From: Psettodes erumei
Lineage: Eukaryota > Chordata > Actinopteri > Pleuronectiformes > Psettodidae
DNA length: 64,000 nt
Reading direction: 5' to 3'
Assembly (NCBI GenBank): GCA_016785225.1
Contig: JAFBJZ010000854.1
Span: 682,001-746,000 of the forward strand
A program made the position numbers and the translations under genes. The notes beneath the pieces are model-generated. The model saw only the letters and a list, made by a program, of their open reading frames with translations. It was not told where the DNA came from and ran no database searches. Position 1 is the stretch's first letter. Each line of letters opens with the position of its first letter. Shown in pieces: positions 21,842-35,193 of the stretch.

Positions 21842-23715
21842 CTGTGGTAGGAGAGAGGCATGTATCCTTTGTTAGTGACTGATTTCACATTTGACCAACT
21901 AAATGACAAAACAATGATTCATTTCCTCAAACAACATCTGGTGTAGCACTAAATGAAACCAGATTAAGCACATAGATGAGAAATTCTTCAGGGTATGTTT
22001 CCTGTAATATCTAACCAACTGAGTGAATGTTTCTTTCTTTTTAAATTTTGCTCGAACAACAAACGAGGGAATGGATGTGAAAAAAAATAATTGGCAGTGC
22101 ATCACAGGATAAGTCTGTGGAGAGATGACTCACTGGTCCTTTAAACACATCCTTGCAGTTAAATTGTTTCAAGTGTTTAGTCCTTGGGTAAGCTTACAAA
22201 AGAGGAGCATTTACAAGTAGTAGGTTTTACCAAGACCTAAGAGGAACAATATGAGAGATGGTAGCAGCATAATGAATCCTGTCAGCGCACGTGACTGCAG
22301 GCATTACCCTATCAAACCTGCTCAGATTGAACTGCAAAAAACATAAACACTGTTTCTTTCAGCAGGAACTTGGCAATAGGATTGGAATGACTGCTATGTA
22401 TTTGGTCCTTGTGATAATGAGTCAAACCATTGGACTAACACACTTAAGCACATTCCAGCACTTAAACTTATAGTTGATGGTGGGCTGAACAGTGATGGTT
22501 TCTGTTTCCACTGATATGCGAGCATAAGCGGCTGATGCAACGTGGTCAACAATAACAGTCACCCCATGACAGTCATTCACTTTAGAAAAGAGTGACATTG
22601 AAACGCATCGGTGTCATCTTTGGGACAACTTGGTGCACGTGCAATGAAAACACATTGGTTTACAGCAAAACTTCTCAATGTAATATACTTTTATTGCTAA
22701 TAGCACAATGAGTGTTGGAAAGTAACATAAATATCTCACAGAAGTTAAACAGATGTGTTAAAATTAGGCTGTTCCATCTTTTGGGGAAAGGATAGTAGTG
22801 AACAGTGAAAATAAAGCTAAGTAAATACACCCATTCAAACAGATGGTGCATGCAAACAAATTATGTTAGAGCAAAATGAGAACAAAATGTCCCTGGCTTC
22901 AGCAATCACCTGGCGTCCTCGCTGCGCTCCTGTTTGCCAGTGAAACCGTGGCATAATCTTGTTAAATGCACTTCACAAATCAGAAACAATGACCTCATGC
23001 TGAAACCATTTCAGCAATACGATGTTTGTCCTTTCAATCACATACAGCTTAATGATGGCTTCCCTTGTGGGAAAAACCCTTATTAAGTTCTCTGCTGTGG
23101 CGCCAAATGTAGCCTTCATTAAAAAAGGGAGACTGTTAGATTGTCTCGGTGGAGATGAAAGACAAAGTGCATGGTTGGCTAGCCAAGGCAGTGACAGTGA
23201 GATGTGGAGCAGGCTGTTCAGCACTGAAGGACAGAATGAGATGGAAAGATAGGAATCAGTGGTGGTGTTGTCTGGTGGGAGTCCTTCTCCAGACTCACTT
23301 GCCGTTATTGGTTCCTTGTGCTATGTGAAAGGGGATCTCAGAGAACGGGACAAAGAGTGGGAGATGCAGAAAAAAGAGAGAGAGAGAGGGGGGGGAAGGA
23401 AAGTAGGTCGAACTGAGCATGCAGCGCACAGGTTGGAGGATGGAGCAGTTCTCCCTCTCATCCAGCTGTCTTTAGTTCGTTTTGCCCACTTTAGGTCCTT
23501 CCTGTCTGTCTGTCTTTCTATCACTCTCTCCCCACATGCTTATCAACCCCTATCTGACCTACCATCTTCACCTGACCTGGTTGGTACAGTGGAGCGGGGA
23601 CTTGTCCACCAAATGTTCTCAGTCATGTTCTCATGCAAAATATGATCCTCAAACACAACTGTTCACAAATACACAAAGAAGCAAAATACTACAAATTTAG
23701 ATGTAATACTAGGCC

Positions 23716-23850
23716 TTGCTTGAAAAGTAGGGGTTCCATTATTTTATATTTTTCATGTCAGCATTTCCCATGAAAAGACCTAACCAACAATGCTTAAGTC
23801 CTTCTCTGAGTATTTTGTACCTTCACTATCTCGTCTATGTGTGTTCCCAT
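23716..23850. repeat. Dispersed repeat, copy 1
   Basis: The stretch ATTATTTTATATTTTTCAT followed by CCCATGAAAAGACCTAACC closely resembles the segment near 59930, in the same orientation. The family looks like an anonymous teleost interspersed repeat. Boundaries are approximate. Confidence 0.45.
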
Positions 23851-25576
23851 GTAAGATGTACAGAAACTGTTCATCTCTGACATTAAAAATGTATAGCATA
23901 TTACTTATCCTAAACCAATATTATAATACTGACAGCAGCTGATGTGTATATATAATCAAACAGTCTACAGTTAGCCGTGTTTTGGGACTTAACAAATAAA
24001 ACTGAAAATAGTTCAAATGGACAGGGAAGAACAGAGAAGAAGAAAAAGGGGGAAAACAAGTCTTTGATTTTAAGAGAAAGTTCCCTCTGGACTCTCCCAC
24101 ACTGATCCTTCAGACAACGCCAGACAGCCACACACAGCCCCCATGTTCAGCAGTGTATGCATGTGTGCTTCATTAATATACACATGCTTTCTCAAACACT
24201 GCACCACTCTCCCTGTCTCTTACATGCACATGTACACACAAAAATGCCTGTGATTGTCTTTGTAGATACACATGTCTGCACAAGGAAAACACAGAATCTG
24301 TCTTGAGCTTCAACATTGGGGCCAAACAAAAGACTGGCGCAGGTTTCTTTGAAAGTACAAAATAACAGTGAAGAAAAGCTGCCTGTCTCGCTGTGTCCCA
24401 CTCAGCGTGTGACCTCCCTGTGTTCAGGATTGGGGGGAAAAAAACCTGTGGGGAAAAAAAACCCCATGTCCTGTGTAGGCTTCAGTCAAGAGGTTAACAC
24501 GTGTGCCAGTGCACAACAGTATGCTCGTCCATATGTCATGCATGTAAATTCAGTGGACGCATGCGATCTAGGGCGCCGGCACATTAGGACAAGAGCACAA
24601 TCCAGCATCCTGGCTCGGTTCGGCTGACAACATTGGGAAGCAATTTTGTCTAATTAGTGTTCAAATTGCTCCGTAGATCAAAAACATTCACTAGATCCCC
24701 TCCTTTATCCCCTCTCCGCTCCTCACTCCTATATCCGCAGTTAGCAACCTCTGTCTCTCATCCAGACATCTCTGGTTTCATTCATAACCTCCATGCTACG
24801 TAAAACATCCAGCATACCTCATGATGAATGGAGTCCTTTTCCTCCGATAAGTGTGTTAGACTTAATGGAGTCTTCTCAGTTTTACAAGTTTATAAAGCTT
24901 CTTTTTTTATACAAACATCAGCACTTCTAATAAAACTTTCCAGGAATTGCTGCCAGTTGTAACACTGCCCACCGTTTGCTTAATGCTGCTGATGCACTTC
25001 TAACCTTTCCCCTAGATCAGTCCACATAGATTAGTCAGCCATTCATATTGGGTGATACTTACAGGATCTGGCCCCTCACATACAGAATGATGATGTTTTT
25101 TGGAGTCAAGGAAACCACATACAAATCTGATATCACAGAAGAGCACAATCACTCATCTAAGCTTATTGCTATTTGCTCTGGTGAGAGCTAAAATTACAAG
25201 AAGATTAAATAGTGCAGAGGTTAAGGTGAGAAAATATTTAATCCTGTCTGGAACGCAAAGCCCTCTGGAAAAAAAAAATTCCCATCAACCCCTTCCAAGT
25301 TGTGGGATAGCTGAAATGGGACAGGCCACTGACCCAACCATTAGGAGGAAAAGAGAACCAGAAGAAGAAAAAACACAAAAATCCCACTCCAGGCTCATTA
25401 ATAACTGCTGAAATATTTATAAAAACTCCCAGAAGGAGAGGTCTGGGACGATAAGAAACATGAAATATTTGTAGATTACATGGAAATGAAGCTATTATCC
25501 TTTATACATGTTTTCCTATGACAAGAGGTCAACATGTCAAATGAATAAAAAGAAGGAATATATGCATACACAAGCC

Positions 25577-25578
<2 letters not shown>

Positions 25579-25619
<41 letters not shown>
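25579..25619. repeat. (TG)20 microsatellite
   Basis: Pure TG repeat in the 6.7-kb intron between EGF3 and hybrid 1. TG-rich sequence continues irregularly to about 25960. Confidence 0.92.
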
Positions 25620-25622
<3 letters not shown>

Positions 25623-28527
25623 TGTCAGTCTAAGTGTTCCAACCGGATGTCCTCTCCAGACTTTATACAGCTGGAAGACTAAAAGACTAAAAGAGCCTAA
25701 ACGTCATGCTGTTACTCACCTGTGGAGAAATTTGTGTGTGCGTGTCTGTGTGCGTGTGCGTGTGTGTTCATGTCTCGTGTGTGCAGACTGGCCACATGTC
25801 TGGCGGGTCTTGTGGAATTTCTGATTGTATTGTGTTGTTTGTGTCCCGTGTCCATCTGCTGATGTGGATATAAATAAATGATTCAAATGTGTGGGTTTGT
25901 TTGTTTGCATGTCTGTGTGTGCGTGCGTGCCTGTTTGTGTGTGTGTATGTGTGTTTATCTCCATCTTGGCCAGCCATAGCAGTCTCTTGTTACACTTATC
26001 AGCGCCATTATCAACAGGGTTGCAATCTCCCTTTTCCTCGAGGCTTAATCATTCCTCGAGGAGTCTGCTCCTTTCATTTCTCCCACACTGAAAGCATTCG
26101 GTCAAACGTGACTAAGTGTTTAACGCAGCACCTACATAAACATGCACTTACAAGCACCGACAACTATGGGAGAGTGGCAATGGGAGAGATAAGCCCTCTG
26201 CACGCCTGAAACCTCCAGCTTACTGTTGTGCGTGGAGACAACTACACAGAGCACACATGGAAACAACCACACAAAATAGTTGCAACAGCTTTCAGGAATC
26301 TTCACCATGCTAATTTTGAATATCTATGCTTGGTGAAACCGTGATGTCATGTGTTGTGGCACGGAGTCATTGATCCTGCATTTCCACCATCATTGTTTCC
26401 ATGTCTCAGCCATTGTACTGTAAAATCTTTCTTGAGTCCCACAGCTATTTTTGTATTTTGTTTTGGGAAACTTCCTGACACAATTCAACAGTGGAACAAC
26501 AACAATGCCGACTCTATTGAATGCACACATCACCGGGCACAAACACAGTCGGGCAATTGGGCTCCAGGCTCAATCAACAGCTGCCACTCATGGGGCATGT
26601 TCCTTATTTAGCAAAGGGAAAGGCTTTGTGGTGCTTTCTTAACTGAAGCCAGAGTAAATCAGCTCATTTTTGTCAGGCTAGATAAAAGACAGACTTCATC
26701 ACCCTCCCATAATCCAGTACTGATTTGAACAAATTGGAGCCTCTCAATTTGGCCTGGGCACCAGCGAAAACATTTCCTCAACTCTTCATTTACGAGATGG
26801 GTTATCAAAGTGTTTAGTGTTTAGTGCCCCCATGAAGATAGACACTAAAAACAGCTTGTGTGTGACGTTCCTAATTACACTTAATAGATAACATGATGAT
26901 TTAATTCAGAACATATAATCATACATGGTACTTGGATGAAGCACCAGTCTCATTATATTAGCTGAGTCCTAAGCAACACATTTCCAGATGTGGGCCATTT
27001 CTGATGACTCTGATTGAGATATGCTCCTTTGTGACTCAACAGAGTTCATTGTGTAGGTTATATGGAAAACAGAGAAATGGGGTCTCCATCATAAGGCAAC
27101 CCCATGCTCCATTAGTATATAAATTATAGACTTGCTGTAGATCAAATTTAGCAAGGCTCCAAACTCAAACTAAATTGTCTTTGGGGGAGACTTTGCCACA
27201 GAGTGACCTGTTCCTGCCCTCAAGTCCCATCCATTTACCAACAAAGCCTTCCTTTCCAGTCACGCTGGGCCACTCTTACCCAGAGTCAAAAGAGCTGAAA
27301 TAGCACAACTTCCTATGCTTCCATCACCTCAAAATGCCCTTGACGTCAGCACTGGCCAGGGGGCACAATTGTTCCTCTGAGAGTATCAGTTTATTTGGGC
27401 TGGACAGGGCCGTAGGCTGGAAATGGGGCTGACCGCAGAGGCTGTATAGTTCCCCTGGGATGCACTGGACTGGGTGTTACTGCAGCAGAGCTGGCTTAAT
27501 GGGCCAAAGCTCTGCAGACACACCTCAGCACCACTCCCTGTGCATGCATGTGTAATGTTGTGAAAACATACATTAACACAAATGCAGTTATAAGTGAACT
27601 GGGGCCCATATTGTGTATGATAGAACATGATTAAGAGGCTGCAGCCCTGTGAAGCTCTGCTCAGATGTAATAGTGCTTTAAGTTAAATGCTAATGTCAGT
27701 GTTTACATGCTCACGTTTATCATGGTCTTTAACTTAGTGCAGTGTTTTAGCATGAAAACATTTGTTAACTAGAAAGGCAGTATTTCCCTAAAACCAGAGG
27801 AGTGTTTGAACCTGGATCAGTGTGGGATTTCTTGATTGAGATAGTGCTGAGACTAACTTAAGCCAGCAAGCCTAATGTAGACACACGTCAGTTGTATTGT
27901 AACTTCACATGCACCCGAGACATGAAAACACACTGGGGTTTTCCCATGACCATCCAACCACTTCACCCAGGCTTTCACTGCCTTCATAGTCACAGTTCAT
28001 CAGCAGTCTACTCACTGAATCACACAGTAAATCTACTGACTCATGACCTTACTTACACAAACTCCAAAACCATTTACAACAGTTGTAAGAACACCAAAGA
28101 TTACACTAGGTATTCCCCAGTCTTTCTGGGCCAAGCCCAAAATTAAATAAATTTACTAGTCACTTATCAAAACTGATGAGTTGCAACACTGAAGAACTTT
28201 TTTTAGTGGTACTTACACCACACACCAGGGGTGACACTGTGTAAGACCAAAGATGAAATTTGAAACGGGCAGCTTTAATAACTGATTGTCAAAACTGTTA
28301 TGGTTGTAATATTTGCCTTTGCAGTTTTGTATCAGTAAAGTATGGTTTGTTGCACCTCACTGTACCTTTACTGACATCGTCACAGCCACACATAACAGCA
28401 ATACATTTGGCTTATAAAATATGGAAACGAATGCCAAAAGCAGGGACGAGCACCCACAAGCCTCTGTCACTGCAATGAAGACAGCAGAGAATACAGTATC
28501 AGCAGAGGAATGAGGATGAGCTCTCAC

Positions 28528-28625
28528 CTCTCTCGCACTGCGGACCGGTGAAACCGTAGACGCACAGGCGCATCTGTTGGGCCCGATGCAGCGCCCGCCG
28601 TTCTGGCAGCCGTTCTCACACACAG
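28528..28625 (-). CDS. fbn2: fbn2 exon 5: EGF3, with a 2-bp frame-disrupting excess
   Basis: The exon begins with VCENGCQNGGRCIGPNRCAC, which is fibrillin EGF3. The expected continuation, VYGFTGPQCER, is present but in another frame. The exon is 98 bp instead of the expected 96. An extra dinucleotide lies in the TGTGCG run at 28561-28566, between the CAC and VYGF codons. Acceptor (CCATAG) and donor (GTGAGA) look normal. Taken literally, the shifted frame runs through CASTVSPVRSARE into exon 6 and stops at TGA 21809-21811. Flanking exons are intact and the downstream codons are conserved. I therefore think a sequencing or assembly error more likely than a true null allele, but the sequence alone cannot decide. 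Confidence 0.88.
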
Positions 28626-29172
28626 CTATGGGAGACACAGGAAAAGAGAGTGAATCAAAGAAAACAAACTTTACACACACTCTGTCTCTGTCTTTCTTTT
28701 TCTCCAACACAGACACAGGCAAACACAAACACAGCTCTTTCATTAAGCTTCAGATGACTTCACCTTAGACTCACTTGCATCACCAACACATAAACACATA
28801 ACTGCATTGTATATTTGTACTAAAACCACATGTGAGGATTTTCAGTGACGACATCAGCCCTTCAGACAATAACTTTTGGCCTCATGTTAAGCTTTGCTTT
28901 AACCCAAAAATGGCTTAGCTTTCAAAATGTTGGAGCAGTGTTGATGTCCTGATGTACCACTGAGGTCCAAACATACAGAGAGAAACAGAAAGAAAATCTT
29001 TCAAAATCAGGATGGTTTACAGGTTTTACATCACCTTTCTAGCTCTCTGAAGACATCTGGTCTTTCTAACTATATACTGTTAGAGGTGGTGTGCATGAAT
29101 ACAAGCACAGTGTGACCAGTGCCACATATACAGACACACACACACAGTCACCGCCGTGTGTGCTGCACTCAC
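28626..29172 (-). other. Intron between EGF2 and EGF3 (547 bp)
   Basis: Ordinary intron sequence. I see no features beyond the splice sites. Confidence 0.8.
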
Positions 29173-29268
29173 GCTGTCCGCAGTGGCTGCCCGTGTAGCC
29201 CTTCGGGCAGGAGCAGGAGTCCTCTGTGCAGCTGCCTCCATTCATACACCTGACGTTGCAGGACTGAA
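29173..29268 (-). CDS. fbn2: fbn2 exon 4: EGF2
   Basis: This 96-bp exon encodes a compact six-Cys EGF domain: SCNVRCMNGGSC, then CSCPKGYTGSHC. It has no calcium-binding signature, as usual for fibrillin EGF2. The acceptor is CCACAG and the donor GTGAGT, and both ends are phase 1. It lies 547 bp upstream (in gene direction) of EGF3. Confidence 0.94.
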
Positions 29269-32200
29269 CTGTGGGAGACAAGACGGAGAGAAGGGAAGAG
29301 CGGGGAGGGTTGTGGAGTGGAAAGGACACAAAGTGAGATGGAAATAGATGAGTGAGAACAGATCCTCTTTAAAATTCTACATCAGGCCTGTTGTGTTCCC
29401 TGTTTCATCAAATGGCACAAGCTGCAGTTTTACCAGAGGATGGTTTTTTAAAAGGAATTTTGAACATCAGAAAAGTTTTATTGACAACCAACATAGATTT
29501 TTAAGAAATGAGAACATGTATTCATCAACTGTCAGCACACTAAGAGTTGCGTCTCTGAGCATTAGTTAACCCTGGTTCCTTTAACTCATTAAGAACCTCT
29601 TTACACTTCAGCTGGGTTTGCAGAGTGCTGGCGTTGCTTTGTCAGCTTTAACATCAGCAGATGAGGCTCAACAGCCCCCGGGCCACAAAACCAAAGCTAA
29701 TCAGGCAGACTCGAGGTAGGCAATAAGTCGAGCCAGCTGTATGCTACAGTCAGTCAGTCAGTTGGGAATTTACTGAGAGGACGGGGAACCTAGGGGAGTG
29801 GGGGTAATCCAAACATAGCAGGATTCACTGAGGAGAGACTCTGACAGAGAAAAGAGGTTTTGGAATAGTGGGTAAACAGGCCAGAAGTGCTGCAATGGTA
29901 TTAGCTATTGTAATGAGAAGCAGGACCTTTGCTGGCTGGGAGACTATGTTGCCAGAGTGTGAGAGGGCCAATCTGACAGTCTTAAACACGTAGCTGCAGC
30001 TTCCATAAGAGAAACTAACGGGTCTCCCTGGCCAACAGGCAACTTTCTGTTGAGCCAGCCTTTTATCACACAAAAGAGGAGAGGAGACACCTACAGTGCT
30101 GGATATTAGCAGACTGTATACACTCTGACTGTTTCCTTGCATCCTGTTTTTTTTGTTTTCTTTCCTCCAGGCTCCAGTGGACATTTTATTGTCCTTTCCC
30201 CCGCACTTTTCTTTTTCTTCCTTCCTCTACCTTTGTTCCCTCAGTGCCTCTTATGCTCTTCTGTCTATATCTTAATCACAAGCTCAACATTAATTTCCTC
30301 TCTCTCTCTCCCCATCTGTCTGTTTATGTCTCTTTCCCTCTTTAACATTTCTGGCATGCAGAACTGTGCAGCAGAGGGGAAATGACTGAGCTTGCCCATA
30401 GCTGACTTTGTCTAATGAGACTTTCTGAATTTGCACGCTTGCCAACAGGAGGCGTTTCAGCCACTACAGTCCACCCACTTTTTTCTGACTGTGCCCAAAA
30501 AGCACGAAATATATGACTTGTGTGAGTCACGGTGGGTGAATACACTCAAAGGTAGCCTTTTCACTGTGATTACCCACACTGCCCTACTGGCAGTTGACAC
30601 GGCATAGAGTTCAGTTACATGAGTCAAAGCACAATGGCATGTATCTTGGATGTGGAGCCTGTGTAGTTTCAGTAAATGCAAGGCAGAGATGTAATTCACC
30701 AAATCTGTCAACAAAGCTTTCATTTCTCCATAATATTTAATGCATCTAAAGTCTAGAAGGATATCCAGTTAGCTTTCTCATGTGCAACACTTGGCAGACT
30801 CCATGTACAAATTTGGCAGAAACAACTTTTTGTCTGGATTGCATCTCATGGCATTGTATGGTGATAAATTAAAGCAAACAGTTTGTGACTCTGGGGCAGG
30901 CTGGGTTTATAGGTTAGTCTATGGTGTGCTGTCTCTCTCCCTCTCCCGTCTTCTCATTCACTCTCATGGGAGATCACTGAGGTCTTCTTCTCAGGTTTCA
31001 GATTCAGCTCTGTTCAAGACATGAGGTTAATGCTGTTCACTCTTTTGACTCTCTTTTTCTTTTCACTCAAGCCAACAAAAGGAGCAGTGATGTGAAACAT
31101 GAATAATGATTGCAGTGAGTGATTACAGTTTCCCCCGCCGTGGAACAAACATTTGGGAAAACCGTTCCAGCATGCCGTAACCCAGACTCCCCCACAGCTG
31201 AGGGCAACTTGGGTAAGCCTGTCCATTTTTCAGCAAGCCCCCCTCCCCACAAAAACCTTTTTTCTAAATAGGCCAAGAGAGTACAGGGAAAGAGTTTGGC
31301 TTAAAGTTAATGGAGAAAGAGGCACTAAAGTGAAAGTCTCTCTGTCCACTGAACTCTATGTCCTCAGGAATAGAAGATCATGAGAAGTGTGCTGGAAAGA
31401 CGGAGATACATTGGAGGTAAACGGGTGACAGAGATTCAGTTCATGTCACGTGTTTTCTCTGTAATGGGAACTAGATGGGAGAGGGAGGACGGGGGGAGGA
31501 GGAAGGAAACAAGCACATTTGGAGGAAGAAGAAGATGATCTCACTGGCTAACTTTGCCCCCCCCCCATGGGCACTTCATCTCCCGCAGGTGTGGAGAGAT
31601 GGTTTGCCCCAATGACCTGTGCCTGGAAAGCTGCACGTGCAGAGTAACAGGATGTGGGGATGTGCATGTGCATGCTTTCGTGTGTGTTTGTGTGTGTGTG
31701 TGTCTAAGTCTTCCAGACACCAAGCAAAAGGAGTTGGGTGTAGCTTTTGCGGCACCACAATGCACCTCTGTATTCTGGTGGTGTCGTCGGTGAGCTGCTC
31801 ACATCTGGGTGTTTTTTACGAGAGGCTGCAAAACACAGGAAGTCCAGGCTTGTGTGTGTGTGTGAGTGTCTGATGGAAAACTGAGGAGCTTTATAGCTGT
31901 GTTATGTCCTGATTTATACAGCAACCAGGGATAAGTCAGCAGCAGTTTCAGCATGGACAGGCAATGTCACGAAGCTGAAAGCCGCATGAGGTGCTGTCAA
32001 AGAAGGTTGACATCAATATGCAAAGACGTCTCTCCATTTTGGGAAATTCTGAGTCTTGCAACTTCTTTTTTAATGAAATTAACTCTGTACCTCACACACA
32101 TCAGCGCTTCTCTAATCTCGGCAAATTAGACCAATGTGTTTGCATATACCTCATAAGTAACAGGGCAGAGCCTCATTTTGTGGGAAAAATTGAATATGTT

Positions 32201-34194
32201 GAAGCTTCATGGCTTCTAATTACAAAGGTTCTCTCTGCTTTCCCAGAACTCACCAGCGTTCCTCGTCAATAGCCAGTGGAAGCCTGTCAGTCCAAAGACA
32301 GCTGTTTCTCAGCATTAGAGTGAGAACATCCGTGGTAATGATTTCGTAATTATGGTTATGGGAAGACAAGGTTATAAAAATGGCCATATACGGTCCTAAG
32401 CACAGCTGCTCTCCTCTAAACTGTCAGCAGGTTTCTTACAAGGGTGACTTACAACGCCAACCCTTGTTGTCTGGGAAGTGACACATATCTCCAGGTTATC
32501 AGGAAATATGACTCATGCAGTTGCAAAAAATGTCCCATTTCCCAATTCTGGAAATGCATACATTTCTAAAGGTCTGTCCAGCTTTCCACATAAGCACATG
32601 CTTACTGCATATTGTTCATTGGTGTAAAGATTCTGGGAAGAGTCACAAAAAAAATCATAGGCAACTGTTAGTGTGGACCAACAATAATCACAGGCATGTG
32701 GATTACATGAGGAAAATCACAAAATTGTTTCTGATTTATTTAAACCTCTGCATTCCACAGGCAAAAAGCAAGACATAAAGATGCTATCTATAACCCAGCG
32801 AACCAGGGTGCTAGAATCAGGCTGTATAATTAAGGCAGAGGAAATTGGCGTTTCCAAACGGATCTCCATAGAGCTGCAATTTGTTTCCAACTGCACCGAA
32901 TTATCCTATTAAATGGTGGACTCTCTCCAAAAGGCTGAATTTGAGAGTTAGCACATTTGGAATGACAAGATCTATGATGAGGAGCTCTTGCCTTCTCTTG
33001 GCATGGCCCAAAGCCTTGGAGACAGATAATGTTGTGAAAACAATTTTAAACGTCGCAATTTCTTGAACACACCTAAAACGGTGAGCGTGGCTCAGTGGGA
33101 CTGCAAATCAAAACAAAGCTAACCAAATGTTAAATACAGCAAAGAAAATCAGAAACATGCCTTCGCTACAATAGTCTGCAAATAGACACAAGACAAATTA
33201 GGGTGACCTCCATGGTAACACAGGGTCATTCAACAGCATTCAGTCCACTGATGGAGTATTAGTTTCTCTTGGGTCGTAAAGCTGTTTGACCTCTGAGATT
33301 CACTACACTGACAGGCCAGAGGAAGATCTTCTGAAGTGATAAACGCCACTCTAAAAGAACCATGAAAGCATTTTTCCAAACTACTCATAAGATGATGTAT
33401 GATTAAGCTGATCACACAGCATCTAAGCAGCTTCCCTTCCCTTCCTGCTTTTCGCTGCCTGTAACCCTGTCAAAAAGGGCGTCATAAATCCCAGATGAGG
33501 AAAGCCGAGAATCACCAGGTGTGTCGATCAGCTCGGCTCAACCTCTGCTAAGCTCTCGCTCTTAATTTATCGCTGAGCTTTTTCGCGCCGCTCCTGTCTC
33601 CAAGGAACATGACTTCATAGCTCTCGCCAAAGCATTGACTCTGCAGGAGATCTGTGAATATCCTGCCATACAGGTCAAAGGCTGTTTTTTTTCTCCACCC
33701 CACCCTCCGTGCCCTTCCTCTAAGAGTCAACCTTACTTATGGCTGGAAGAGATCCTGTTTTACATCTCTGGGTCAGTGCCAACTGATGCTCACTATGTGT
33801 GAGTGTGGGTGCATGCACAGTTTTCTGTCTGTGTTTGATAAGAGTGTGAATGTCTATGTGAAGTGTATTTGTGTGTGTGAGTGCAAACGTGTGTGTTAAT
33901 GGAATGTGAGCATGTGTAAAGGATCTGGCGGGGGCTAAAGCGTGACTGACGAGCTGACTTTGGCCTACTAAAGCGGTGGAGCTGAACACATTGCATGCTA
34001 CTTAATACACACACACACTGAGACACACTTGCATGCTCCCAAAGCGGCGCTTAACGACAATGGCTTCAGCGTGTCCCGTACATATTAACTTCATATTTAA
34101 GCCCTGCACACACACTCCACTAATCTCACTAAGAAAAACGCGATTTCACACACAATGCACATGCAGTAAAACACCTCCCTCTACTCCAAACGCA

Positions 34195-34195
<1 letters not shown>

Positions 34196-34224
<29 letters not shown>
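34196..34224. repeat. CA microsatellite
   Basis: Pure CA repeat in the intron between EGF1 and EGF2. Confidence 0.92.
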
Positions 34225-34225
<1 letters not shown>

Positions 34226-34560
34226 CCTGAGTGGTCTGTAACGAAGCCCAGCAGACTGAGCTGGGGCAGCCAGACTCTCTGCTTTAATCCTGACAAACTC
34301 TGTGACCTGCAGAGTGTAGCGCAGGCCTGGTACGCTACACGCTACTATTACACTGGCTACAATGCTGTTCTGGCTCCCATGAGAGAGGGCTGGAACCATT
34401 ACCTTTGGAAAATAACAGAGCAGTTGGATGAGTGGGAACTGGAACTGCTCGCTTCAACAGCCAGCGTCATTTGGTTTGGTCAGTCATGTTTGCTTGAAAG
34501 ATTACTTGGACAATAAAGCAATTATAAGTGTAAGAGTACCGAAATAGGGTAAAAGGCTAA

Positions 34561-34690
34561 ATGTTTCAGCTCCAGTAGTGTTAATGGTTTGATTCTCAAC
34601 TATCAAATGGTCAAAATGTCCTTGAGCAAGACACTTTACCACATATAGCGCCTGAAGTGTGTATGTGGAGAACATGTAAGAAAAGAAAAG
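34561..34690. repeat. Dispersed repeat fragment (GTCCTTGAGCAAGACACT type)
   Basis: The phrase GGTTTGATTCTCAACT...AATGTCCTTGAGCAAGACACTTTACC is a signature I recognise from interspersed repeats common in fish genomes. It sits in the intron between EGF1 and EGF2, just after exon 3. No family name can be given safely. Confidence 0.45.
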
Positions 34691-34859
34691 AAATATAAGT
34701 CAGTTTGCACAAAAACTGTTGGATGAATTTAATGTAGTGGATTGAAAGCTAACTATTTCTTACTTTAATTTGGTTAGTCTGTAGTCACATCGTGAAGAGG
34801 TTTATTATGAGATGAAGATAGAGTTAGTGCATGTGCGTGTTATAAGTGGCTGTACTGAC

Positions 34860-34961
34860 CCCCTGCTCCTGCTCCACAGCTGGGAGAGAGCTGGCCATTT
34901 GAGCAGGTACACATGTTGGGTCTGGAGCAGAAGCCATCGCCACATGAATTCCTGCAAATTG
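34860..34961 (-). CDS. fbn2: fbn2 exon 3: EGF1 (non-calcium-binding)
   Basis: This 102-bp exon encodes ICRNSCGDGFCSRPNMCTC and continues to a sixth Cys (SPSC). It is the first EGF-like domain and lacks the D-x-D/N-E calcium motif. The acceptor is TTCCAG and the donor GTCAGT. The exon ends in an alanine/glycine-rich linker (GAGAG) before EGF2. The family uses EGF1-3 together with hybrid 1 as an interaction region. Confidence 0.93.
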
Positions 34962-35110
34962 CTGGAATGAGGGGAAGGAGAGGAAAATTAATTTCATTGG
35001 TTCATTAAGTTTTCATGACAATAACAATTAGTGGAATAATCCCAAGGCTATTTTGTTATCTTTCCCACAATGCTTTTTGACATCGAGGATTTAAGGAAAG
35101 AGGAACTTAC

Positions 35111-35193
35111 GGACAATACACTGGTTCCCTCCAGGCAAAGTCTTCCAGCCTGGACAGCAGTATGAATGGAAGCGAGAGCCACACACATTGGGC
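35111..35193 (-). CDS. fbn2: fbn2 exon 2: fibrillin unique N-terminal (FUN) domain
   Basis: This 83-bp exon opens with PNVCGSR and encodes four cysteines (VC, YCC, QC) around a PGWKTLPGG core. That is the fibrillin N-terminal unique domain, which in this family takes part in head-to-tail assembly and BMP-propeptide binding. It is preceded by TGTCAG and followed by GTAAGT. It enters in phase 2 and leaves in phase 1. Only 149 bp separate it from exon 3, while the intron before it is 7.8 kb. Confidence 0.93.

Larger units (their letters stand above)
21842..28527 (-). other. Intron between EGF3 and hybrid 1 (6.7 kb)
   Basis: It has a dispersed repeat near 23.7 kb, a purine-rich stretch near 23.37 kb and a long TG microsatellite at 25.58 kb. 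No nested gene is supported. Confidence 0.75.
29269..34859 (-). other. Intron between EGF1 and EGF2 (5.6 kb)
   Basis: It holds a CpG-rich patch at about 33470-33630, a CA microsatellite at 34.2 kb and a dispersed repeat at 34.6 kb. TG-rich low-complexity DNA occurs near 31.68 and 33.85 kb. No coding exon is recognised. Confidence 0.75.

Noticed and set aside
28357..28527. Continuation of the EGF3 open frame past the exon end
   Set aside because: The apparent extension comes from the 2-bp frameshift reading through the donor into intron; it is not protein sequence.
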